64,000 nucleotides of DNA from Cellulophaga baltica (GTDB lineage Bacteria > Bacteroidota > Bacteroidia > Flavobacteriales > Flavobacteriaceae), in assembly GCF_900102165.1 (NCBI RefSeq), contig NZ_FNBD01000002.1, positions 1-64,000 on the forward strand, in the 5' to 3' direction. The translations under genes were made by a program, and so were the position numbers. This document shows positions 35,092 through 43,248 of the stretch, in pieces. Below the pieces are notes generated by a model that was not told the DNA's origin, ran no database searches, and saw nothing but the letters and a program-made list of their open reading frames with translations. Every line of letters starts with the position of its first letter. Position 1 is the stretch's first letter.

Positions 35092-36969
35092 ATGTTTCAG
35101 CAAAAGCTTACCAACTTATTTATTTTCTTTAGTATTACCCTATTGTCACAGCCATTCGCCACTAAAATTTATGGGCAACAACATAGCAAACAACTCAGCT
35201 TCTCGGAAGTTCATAAAGAGTTTCCTAGAGAGGAAAAAAACTTAAGAAAATGGGGGGCACCTGTTATTGCTGATTTAGATCAAGATGGCTTCTTAGACCT
35301 TTTATTAAATGACCATGGTTTTAGTATAAAAGTTCTTTGGAATAATAAAGGCATATTTGAAAAACCTTATGATCTTATTATGGGCGATATGCACGGTATA
35401 GCTATAGGAGACTATGACTTTGACGGCAATTTAGAACTCATTCTTGCCAGAGGTGGTGGTTCTGGAAGTAATGCACGAAATTCTAAACTATTTAAAATAG
35501 ATACCCAACGTAATTTTAGCACTGTTGCCGATTTCGAAACTCCTTTGCACCTAATGCGCGGTAGGACCGTGAAATTTATAGATGGAGATAACGATGGCGA
35601 CCTAGATCTTCTCAACTTTGCCTTTCCCGATGCAGAAAAAAGAGGTGCAAGTGAAAATTATATTTATGAGAATAGTAATAACCACCAATTAGTGCATACT
35701 ACAAATTTACCAGCAATTAAAGCAGACGGTCAAAAAACGCTAATCACAGATTTTAATAATGACAGCATTAAAGATATCATTTTATACGGGAATGGAAATA
35801 TAAAAATATACAAAGGCAATGGTGATTTAAGCTACACGGAGGTTACCGCTAAAATTTTGAAAAAAGATATTGATAATGTTACGGGTGTCGCTGAAATAGA
35901 TTTTGATAATGATGGTGACTTTGACCTTTACTTTACTAGAGGCAAAGATTTTGAAGTTGGAGAAACATTTTATGATGCTAGTAGAAAAATTCTCGGTTTC
36001 TATACCAAAAGGGGACCTTTTAAATTAGATCCCTTAGAGGCTGGTGAAATCCTAAATATGGAGAACCTACAGTCGCAATGGCCACAAAAAACATTGTACA
36101 TCGGCGAATCGGCTTATGAATATGAATTTCCTGGAGAAACACATTCTGGCAGAACTATCCGATTGGTAAACAGTGATGCTTTAGGATTTCCAGACAGCTT
36201 TTCAGAAAAAGGGACCTATATTGGTTATATAGGAAACAACAAGTGGATGCTTGCAGGAGACATTTGGTCTCCTGCAACTGGAATCTTGCATGGGATTAAA
36301 AATTATACAGCAACCGCAAATCCCGAAGGGCTTAATGATATATTGTTAGAAAACAAAAAGGGCACGTTTGAAGAGGTGACTGAAAAACACAAGCTATTTT
36401 TTAAAGAGCATACGGCAGGCATCACTGTAGCTGATTTAGATAATAATGGCTATCAAGATCTTATATTAGTTCCTAGAGGAGATTTGATTCACGAAATAAA
36501 CGCAACGATATTTCTAAATATGGGTGCTGGAGTATTTACTCCTATCAGTGATCATATTGTCGTGAGCCCAGAACTAGGGGCCATAGGAATGGGCATAGAA
36601 GCTTTTGATTATAATAATGACGGTCATATTGATTTACTTCTGGGACACGATAGAGGAAAATGGCATTTGTTTAAAAACGAAACAGCTAGTACAGAACACC
36701 ACTATTTAAAAGTTGCTGTTAAAAGTGCGCCTTCTGGAGAAGCCACGGCACTAGGTGCTACCATATCTGTAGAGAATTGTCTAAATAAACAATCGAGAAT
36801 TGTTGGTGGTACTAGCGATGGCTATTCTCAAAGTTTCAATAACCTTATCCATTTTGGATTAGGTACTTGCAAGAAGCCACTGTCTATTACAATAACTTGG
36901 TCTAACGGGGAAGCACTACATAAAAAAGTTTCAAAATTGAATACGCAAATTTCATTAGGTAGTGAGTAG
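35092..36969 (+). CDS. Exported FG-GAP/VCBS repeat protein with ASPIC/UnbV C-terminus
   Basis: A 625-residue exported protein with a signal peptide (ending near IYGQ). Repeats of the integrin-like beta-propeller type follow, each with a D-x-D-x-D-G calcium loop: IADLDQDGFLDLLLND, IGDYDFDGNLELILAR, FIDGDNDGDLDLLNF, IDFDNDGDFDLYF, VADLDNNGYQDLILV and AFDYNNDGHIDLLLG. The last ~80 residues (GATISVE... VGGTSDGYSQSFNNLIHFGLG... ITWSNGE) match the ASPIC/UnbV domain. No catalytic motif is known for this family. It lies between a sulfatase and susC in the carrageenan locus and could bind substrate or assemble surface complexes. Confidence 0.85.
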   Translation: MFQQKLTNLFIFFSITLLSQPFATKIYGQQHSKQLSFSEVHKEFPREEKNLRKWGAPVIADLDQDGFLDLLLNDHGFSIKVLWNNKGIFEKPYDLIMGDMHGIAIGDYDFDGNLELILARGGGSGSNARNSKLFKIDTQRNFSTVADFETPLHLMRGRTVKFIDGDNDGDLDLLNFAFPDAEKRGASENYIYENSNNHQLVHTTNLPAIKADGQKTLITDFNNDSIKDIILYGNGNIKIYKGNGDLSYTEVTAKILKKDIDNVTGVAEIDFDNDGDFDLYFTRGKDFEVGETFYDASRKILGFYTKRGPFKLDPLEAGEILNMENLQSQWPQKTLYIGESAYEYEFPGETHSGRTIRLVNSDALGFPDSFSEKGTYIGYIGNNKWMLAGDIWSPATGILHGIKNYTATANPEGLNDILLENKKGTFEEVTEKHKLFFKEHTAGITVADLDNNGYQDLILVPRGDLIHEINATIFLNMGAGVFTPISDHIVVSPELGAIGMGIEAFDYNNDGHIDLLLGHDRGKWHLFKNETASTEHHYLKVAVKSAPSGEATALGATISVENCLNKQSRIVGGTSDGYSQSFNNLIHFGLGTCKKPLSITITWSNGEALHKKVSKLNTQISLGSE

Positions 36970-37454
36970 AAGTTTGCAGTAGCTTTATCCTAAAAAAAAT
37001 CCCATGCCTACGGGGTGACGAGATCTCAAATTACAGCTCTTGTATGGCCATGTATTTCAGTCCCCCTTTTCTCTTCAATTTAATTACGCGACTCTAAAAT
37101 CTGTCCAAAAATTTGCAAATCAACATATTAGCCCTAAATTTTTTATCAAACTACCCCAATTCTATCGTGTTTACATCAAAAGGGTTAAAATAATGTTACT
37201 GAAAGGTAAAATTGATAATGAGTATGGCATTAATTTCCGTTTATTTTGATAACTGAATCTAAATTTTATCAAATACGCAATTTAAGAGGTTTATTTTATC
37301 AATCTAAAAACACGAAAGACACGAGTACAACTTAAGTACCCTAAACAATTATTCTAAAGTTTAGCCATTACCTGACGTGTTTGTAGAGTGATGCAAATAC
37401 TAAAACCAATCTTTAAAGTTTATTCAAAAAAAACTCACTTAATTACTCACAATT
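36970..37454 (+). other. Leader region of the SusC/SusD operon
   Basis: No gene is convincing here; the frame 37040-37249 has no protein character. The region holds the AraC-type direct repeat at 37182-37214 and then about 240 bp of AT-rich DNA, which probably includes a promoter and a long 5' untranslated leader, as is common for susC genes. Confidence 0.5.
37182..37214 (+). promoter_or_regulatory. AraC-type direct repeat ahead of susC
   Basis: GGTTAAAATA at 37183 and AGGTAAAATT at 37204 are 21 bp apart. The first half and the following AATG are identical to the copy ahead of the rhaT-like gene, linking susCD to the same regulon. Confidence 0.6.
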
Positions 37455-40400
37455 ATGAAAAAACCAAAAAGCAAACAAAATGGAACTTACACTTCCATTA
37501 AAACAAAATACTGCCTGTTGCACGTATTTTTAACAGCCATGACTTTGGTGCCATTATCTGGATTTGCACTTGAGCTAGATAGCTCCATGGCATCCTGGAA
37601 TTCTGAACAACAACAAACAATAACAGGTACGGTTTCCGATGCTGATGGTCCCTTACCAGGTGTAAGTATTGTAATTAAAGGAACTACTACAGGTACCAGT
37701 ACTGATTTTGACGGTAATTACAGCATCAATACGGAAGGAAACGCTGTTGTCTTACAATTTTCTTATATAGGATATGCTACAAAAGAGGTTGCCGTTGGGA
37801 ATCAATCTATAGTGAATGTAAGCCTTGAAGCTGATGCTCAAAACTTAGAAGAAGTAGTAGTCTTAGGGTACACCACTAGAAAAAGAGGAGAGTTAACCGG
37901 TTCAGTAAGTACTTTGAATACCGAAGAGATAGAAAACACTTCTAACAAGGATGTTGCTAAATCTCTAGCGGGTAAAGTATCTGGATTAATTGTTTCGGAT
38001 AGAGGAGGTTACCCTGGATCTAATGATGACATCTCTTTATTGATTAGAGGTAAATCTACCTTAGGGAATAATTCGCCGCTTATTCTTATTGATGGTATTG
38101 CAGCGGGTCAAGGATCTTTCTCTCAATTATCACCACAAGATATAGCCTCTATTAGCATTCTTAAAGATGGTGCTGCTGCTATTTATGGTACGCGTGCAGC
38201 AAACGGCGTTATTTTAGTAACTACCCGAAGAGGTAAAAACGGAAAACCAAAAATAAACTTTTCTACATCCTACGGAATTTCTTCTTTTTCTGTTGCTCCT
38301 AAATTGATGTCTTCATCGCAATTTGCCACCTATGAAAATGAAATAGCCACTCGAAATGGAACAGCACCACCCTATTCTCAGGAGCAAATTGATAACTATG
38401 CTGCAGGTACAGATCCTATAAATTTTCCAAATACAGATTGGGCAGACCTTACCTTTGCCAAAACCGCTCCTGAATCTAGAAGCTCTTTATCTATATCTGG
38501 AGGTAGTGAAAATGTCAAATATTTTGTAAGTGGCGATTTAATTGATAGAGAAGGGATGTTCGCTTCTGGAGATTTGAATTTTCAACAAAAGCAAATTCGT
38601 TCTAATTTAGATATTACGATTACGGATAATTTTAAAATTGGAATCGATTTATCTGGAAGATTTGGTGAAACAAATGAACCCGGAGTGGATGCAAATAATA
38701 TCTACAAACAAATTTACACCAACCAACCAACTCGCGTAGGTATTTATCCTAATGGATTACCCGCTGGTGTAGGCTTAGAAAACGGATCTAACCCGTATGT
38801 AATGGCAAGTAATGCGTCTGGTTTCACAAAACAAGTAGATAACGATCTTAGAAGTAGATTCTCATACAATTGGGACTTAAGTAAAATAACTAAGGGCCTA
38901 AGCTTAAATGGATATGCCGGTATCCGTAGGATGAATAACGATCAAAAATCATGGTACACACCTTGGACTACGTATGCTTTTGATGAAATCACAAATGAAT
39001 ATTTACCGTCTACGGGATTCTCTCAAAGAGGTAACGAAAGAATCTTAAGAGAAAGTTTCTGGAAATTTGATGAAACCCTATTAAATACCACACTTAGGTA
39101 CGCAAATACTTTTGGTGACTTACACTCTATTAGTGGGTTTATTGGATATGAACAACAAAGTTCTAATTCTCGAAATTTCTGGGCAGAACGAAGAGATTTC
39201 CCAACAGCAGATCATCCAGAATTATTTGCCGGAAGTGACGAAGGGCAGCAATCATCAGGTATCTCTAGTGAAGCTGCTACCGTAAGTTACTTTGGATCCT
39301 TGTCTTATGATTTCGATAAAAAATATTTTATAGACCTAACGTTACGTCATGATGGTTCCAGTAACTTTGGACCAGGAAAACGCTTTGGAACCTTTCCAGG
39401 TGTAGCTGTAGCTTGGGCCCTAAATAAGGAATCTATCTTAGAAAATGTAAGCTGGCTTAATGCGCTAAAAGTTAGAGCTTCTTATGCCATAATGGGTAAC
39501 GACCGTATTGGACCTTTTCAATATTTAACGCGTTTTGATTATGGTAGCGATATAAACGTTGCTCAACCTAATTATTATGTATTTGGTGTATCTGGCACGA
39601 GTTATAATGGGTATAGAAGTGATAACGTTCCGAATCCTGATGTAACATGGGAAACAGCTTACATGAAAAACATTGGTTTGAGTTATACTTTGTTTGATAA
39701 TCGATTAAATGGTGATATCAATTATTTTAATCAAAATAGAACAGATATATTAGTGACAAGAGCAGCAGCTATCCCTGATGCTGCTGGATTATCGCTACCT
39801 GCAGAAAATATTGGAGAAGTAGATAATTATGGCTGGGAATTTGAATTAAGCTGGAGTGATCAAATCAATGATAACTTTTCCTATAACTTTGGAATGAACT
39901 ACACTTTAGCTAAAAATGAAGTTAAATATTTAGCAGAAGCGTTAGATACTCCTGATGCGTTAAAGAGAGAAGGCAGGCCATTAGATTCTTATATTGTATA
40001 TCCTACGAATGGTATTTTTAGAGACCAAGCTCAGGTAGATGCTACTGAAGTTAAATTGAATAATACGGTAGAAGGGGAACCTATTTATTTAGATACCAAC
40101 GGCGATGGTGAGATTAGTTCCTTAGATCGCGTTCGTAAATTTACTTCTAACGTACCTCAAGTTCAATACGGATTTTTTGGAGGCTTCAAGTATAAAGCTG
40201 TAAACTTTAGCTTTTTACTACAGGGACAGGCTAAAGCAGAAACATTAGTGTTCTTTGATCAGTCTGGTGCAAAACCAGAATTTGTATACAACCAAAGATG
40301 GACACCTGAAAACAGAAGTGCTGCATATCCAAGAGCTTTTCAACAAGGAGATTCCTTTAGCGGTCAACAAAACAATGTAGCAGACGCATTTCAAGGAGCA

Positions 40401-40646
40401 GATTTCTGGTTAAAAGATGCGTCATTTTTAAGATTGAAAGAAGTAGAGATTGGCTATACCTTATCTAAAGATGTTATAAAAGTAGGTGACATAAAAATAT
40501 TTGCCAGAGGTTTCAATTTACTTACCATGTTTTCTGATGTTTACAAACTGGGTCTAGATCCTGAAGCAGATGGTTACAACAACTTTAGAGGTAGTACCTA
40601 CCCATCTTTAAAAACATACACGTTGGGTTTAAATTTTTCCTTTTAA
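37455..40646 (+). CDS. SusC-type TonB-dependent outer-membrane transporter
   Basis: A 1063-residue outer-membrane receptor. After a signal peptide (about residues 1-40) comes a CarboxypepD_reg-like domain (GTVSDADGPLPGVSIVIKGT, about 55-130). Then follows the TonB box/plug start LEEVVVLGYTTRKRGELTGS and the SusC-specific plug motif LIRGKSTLGNNSPLILIDG with ISILKDGAAAIYGTRAANGVI. The 22-strand barrel ends in TLGLNFSF with a terminal phenylalanine, as usual. It imports oligosaccharides larger than disaccharides with the lipoprotein lid encoded next. The upstream AraC-type site and position place it in the carrageenan system. There is no upstream anti-sigma/ECF pair, so control differs from many susC genes. 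Confidence 0.95.
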   Translation: MKKPKSKQNGTYTSIKTKYCLLHVFLTAMTLVPLSGFALELDSSMASWNSEQQQTITGTVSDADGPLPGVSIVIKGTTTGTSTDFDGNYSINTEGNAVVLQFSYIGYATKEVAVGNQSIVNVSLEADAQNLEEVVVLGYTTRKRGELTGSVSTLNTEEIENTSNKDVAKSLAGKVSGLIVSDRGGYPGSNDDISLLIRGKSTLGNNSPLILIDGIAAGQGSFSQLSPQDIASISILKDGAAAIYGTRAANGVILVTTRRGKNGKPKINFSTSYGISSFSVAPKLMSSSQFATYENEIATRNGTAPPYSQEQIDNYAAGTDPINFPNTDWADLTFAKTAPESRSSLSISGGSENVKYFVSGDLIDREGMFASGDLNFQQKQIRSNLDITITDNFKIGIDLSGRFGETNEPGVDANNIYKQIYTNQPTRVGIYPNGLPAGVGLENGSNPYVMASNASGFTKQVDNDLRSRFSYNWDLSKITKGLSLNGYAGIRRMNNDQKSWYTPWTTYAFDEITNEYLPSTGFSQRGNERILRESFWKFDETLLNTTLRYANTFGDLHSISGFIGYEQQSSNSRNFWAERRDFPTADHPELFAGSDEGQQSSGISSEAATVSYFGSLSYDFDKKYFIDLTLRHDGSSNFGPGKRFGTFPGVAVAWALNKESILENVSWLNALKVRASYAIMGNDRIGPFQYLTRFDYGSDINVAQPNYYVFGVSGTSYNGYRSDNVPNPDVTWETAYMKNIGLSYTLFDNRLNGDINYFNQNRTDILVTRAAAIPDAAGLSLPAENIGEVDNYGWEFELSWSDQINDNFSYNFGMNYTLAKNEVKYLAEALDTPDALKREGRPLDSYIVYPTNGIFRDQAQVDATEVKLNNTVEGEPIYLDTNGDGEISSLDRVRKFTSNVPQVQYGFFGGFKYKAVNFSFLLQGQAKAETLVFFDQSGAKPEFVYNQRWTPENRSAAYPRAFQQGDSFSGQQNNVADAFQGADFWLKDASFLRLKEVEIGYTLSKDVIKVGDIKIFARGFNLLTMFSDVYKLGLDPEADGYNNFRGSTYPSLKTYTLGLNFSF

Positions 40647-40694
40647 TCCAACATTATCAACTACCCTCATTTATTAAAATAAAAATGTAGCACC

Positions 40695-42425
40695 ATGAAA
40701 AAACTAAAATTTATATATCTATTCGTCGCTTTTAGCATGCTTACAACACTAAGTTGTGAAGATATTTTAGATGTTGAAGCTTCAGATGCGTTTGCTGAAG
40801 ATCTTATATATAGTGACCCCGTACAAGTAGAAAGGCTAGTATACACTGTATACAATAGTACTGAAAGTTGGGGTATAAATAAAGCCCAATGGTGGTCACG
40901 AAGGTTTAATATTGAAGCGGGATCTTTTGAAGCTAAATTCAATTTCAAAAACCTTGATCTATTCCGTTTAAGAGCGGGTTGGACCGACAGTAATGCTGGA
41001 ATATTAAATGAAAAATGGAGAAACTATTGGGATTACATAAGGCTAGCTAATGAATTTTTGGACCGCATTGATGAAAGTGAAGCCATGCAGAAAGATCCTG
41101 AACATGTTGCTATCCTAAAAGCTGAAATGAGATTTTTAAGAGCAAATGCTTATAGTAAATTACTGAAATATTATGGCGGTGTACCTATTTTAGAGCGCGC
41201 CTTAGGACTAGATGATAACTTTCAATTGGTACGTAACAGTTATGAAGAGTGCGTAACTTTTATAGTGAACGAATTAGATGAGGCTGCAGCAGTCCTTCCT
41301 GAGAGTCGCCCGGATGTAGAGTTTGGTAGAGCAACTAAACTAGCAGCATTAGCTGTCAAATCTAGAACATTATTATATGCCGCTAGTAAGCTACATGATC
41401 CTAGTACGGCTCCAAATGGTCCTTTATATGATTATGCCAAAGCAAGCAAGTGGCAAGATGCTGCAGATGCAGCCAAAGCGGTTATTGACATGGTTGGTGC
41501 CAGAGACCTAATTGCCGTAAGCGATGCCACGGACTATCAGAATTTATTTTTAGCCCCAAATGAGGACATTCTTTTTGCTAGACCTTTTAGTGCTGCCTAT
41601 TATGATTTTGGAACGGATGTAAATTCGCTTTGGGACCAAACACAATCCCCAAGCGGTTATGGAGGATGGGGATTATCATCACCTACTCATAATTTTGCCT
41701 TACAGTTTAATATGGCAGATGGTACACGTACTGACGCCGCAGGAAGTATTTATGATCCTGCAAACCCAAATGCTAATAGAGAAATGCGCTACTATGCTGA
41801 TTTGAATTATCAAGGAGCACAGTTTCGAGGCCGCACGGTAGATTATGCCCTTGCGGATACTCCTAGCGCAACAACACCCGATGGTCCTGACTCCCCCAAT
41901 GGTATTGTAGAAGGGATTGGCGTAAATCAAGAACACTCTTCTAAAACCGGGTATAATATTAGAAAATTTCAAGATGAAAGCCTTACCGCGCCAACAGACA
42001 TAGCTGCACAGCGCCCCTTTATTCTATATCGTTTAGCTGAAATATATCTTAACTATGCAGAAGCGCAAGCGGAACTAGGTAATGATGATAGCGCTAGAAT
42101 TTTTGTAAATAAAATTTCTAGTAGAGCATTGCAACCAGCTATCACAGCTGCTGGTGAAGAACTAAAAGAAGCAATTAAAAGAGAACGAAGAATTGAACTT
42201 GCATTTGAAGGGCATAACTTTTTTGATGAAAGACGTTGGATGAACGAAGAGCATCTGGGATTCCCTATTCAAGGACTTACTTGGACAAAAGCACCTGATG
42301 GTACTTTGTCAAATACGGAATACACTGTGGTGACAAGACCTTGGTTCCAAAAACATTACTATTTACCGATACCTGCTACTGAGGTTGAAAAAGCTCCTTC
42401 ACTATTGCAGAATTCTGGGTATTAA
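40695..42425 (+). CDS. SusD/RagB-family outer-membrane lipoprotein
   Basis: A 576-residue surface lipoprotein; the signal ends at SMLTTLSCEDIL (Cys at about residue 21). The SusD fold is helical, with TPR-like repeats and typical segments ILNEKWRNYWDYIRLANEFL, EMRFLRANAYSKLLKYYGG (about 150), RPFILYRLAEIYLNYAEA (about 440) and IKRERRIELAFEGHNFFDERRW (about 495). It forms the binding lid over the SusC pore. The gene starts 48 bp after susC. The substrate is presumed to be a carrageenan oligosaccharide on grounds of context; SusD sequences alone do not tell. A terminator follows at 42473. Confidence 0.95.
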   Translation: MKKLKFIYLFVAFSMLTTLSCEDILDVEASDAFAEDLIYSDPVQVERLVYTVYNSTESWGINKAQWWSRRFNIEAGSFEAKFNFKNLDLFRLRAGWTDSNAGILNEKWRNYWDYIRLANEFLDRIDESEAMQKDPEHVAILKAEMRFLRANAYSKLLKYYGGVPILERALGLDDNFQLVRNSYEECVTFIVNELDEAAAVLPESRPDVEFGRATKLAALAVKSRTLLYAASKLHDPSTAPNGPLYDYAKASKWQDAADAAKAVIDMVGARDLIAVSDATDYQNLFLAPNEDILFARPFSAAYYDFGTDVNSLWDQTQSPSGYGGWGLSSPTHNFALQFNMADGTRTDAAGSIYDPANPNANREMRYYADLNYQGAQFRGRTVDYALADTPSATTPDGPDSPNGIVEGIGVNQEHSSKTGYNIRKFQDESLTAPTDIAAQRPFILYRLAEIYLNYAEAQAELGNDDSARIFVNKISSRALQPAITAAGEELKEAIKRERRIELAFEGHNFFDERRWMNEEHLGFPIQGLTWTKAPDGTLSNTEYTVVTRPWFQKHYYLPIPATEVEKAPSLLQNSGY

Positions 42426-42472
42426 AAATCTAGTTTGAAGTTGAGTTGAGACTATAGTTGAGTTAGTTTAGT

Positions 42473-42503
42473 AAAAAAGGGTCCTTGAAAAAGGATCCTT
42501 TTC
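42473..42503 (+). terminator. Terminator of the susCD operon
   Basis: AAAGGGTCCTT and AAGGATCCTTT pair (one G:T) around a GAAA-type loop, followed by T residues. It lies about 50 bp after the susD stop and marks the end of the carrageenan locus. Confidence 0.75.
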
Positions 42504-42607
42504 AGTTCAGTATAAACTCCAGCATTTTAACGGCGTAGTCTTAATATTTTAATGTTAAAAATAGTACTAGCAATTCTGAATCTTCTCAAGGCACCAAAAA
42601 ATCAGTT

Positions 42608-43171
42608 TTAATAATACAATCTGAAATCTAGTAGCTTGCAGAGGTTGTAATGCTTTTGAAACATCAATTCTACAACTTCCGTAAAATCATCGTTCTCTTG
42701 GTACAAGCTAAAAAATACTCTGTCAATAGTTGCTATACTAGAAATTGCATCCTGCTTCGCTCCATATCCTGATATTGCTCTTGCTCCAGTAACATCTAAA
42801 AAATACTGGGATTCCTCATCTGTTAAGTCTAAGATTTTTTCATTGGCAAAGTGTATCACTTTCCCATTCATTTTACCTTCAAAAATTTCTGCGATTTCCT
42901 CAATACTATAATAATAGTCATTCAACAGCACATTATTAGGCTCTCCTGACATCACGAGATAAATAATTTCGTAATCTTTAAAATTATGATCTTCATACAA
43001 CAAGTCATTCAAGCTCTGTTCTAATCCTTCAATAGTATCACAAGTTTTATAAATACTTGCAATACCTTGGTTTAAGGCGATATCTTCCAAAGTATTCACC
43101 ACTTCCGTAGTGCTATCAACATCTACATCCGGAACGGCTTCAAGACAGAAAATAAATTTTTCAATCTCCAT
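42608..43171 (-). CDS. CHAT-like (DUF6642-type) protein, probably lacking catalytic residues
   Basis: A 187-residue cytosolic acidic protein. The layout (IYLVMSGEPNNV, SIEEIAEIFEGKMNGKVIHFA, FLDVTGARAISGYG) resembles small CHAT/caspase-like proteins known as DUF6642. In those proteins, as I recall them, the first motif reads HGEP and the second is followed by a serine/cysteine pair that makes the dyad. Here the positions read SGEP and FANEK, so His and Cys seem replaced and the protein would be non-proteolytic. The family call is tentative. It is encoded downstream of the PL17 gene on the same strand, 77 bp beyond its stop, but an obvious link to alginate is missing. Confidence 0.5.
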   Translation of the reverse strand: MEIEKFIFCLEAVPDVDVDSTTEVVNTLEDIALNQGIASIYKTCDTIEGLEQSLNDLLYEDHNFKDYEIIYLVMSGEPNNVLLNDYYYSIEEIAEIFEGKMNGKVIHFANEKILDLTDEESQYFLDVTGARAISGYGAKQDAISSIATIDRVFFSLYQENDDFTEVVELMFQKHYNLCKLLDFRLYY

Positions 43172-43248
43172 AAAGGTCTGCTTTCAATTTAAATATAATT
43201 GGCAAAATTCCTCTATTAAAATGGTTTTAACAAATAAATCAGCTACTT

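Noticed and set aside
37040-37249. 69-codon plus-strand frame ahead of susC
   Set aside because: It spans the AraC-type site and looks like translated AT-rich leader sequence.
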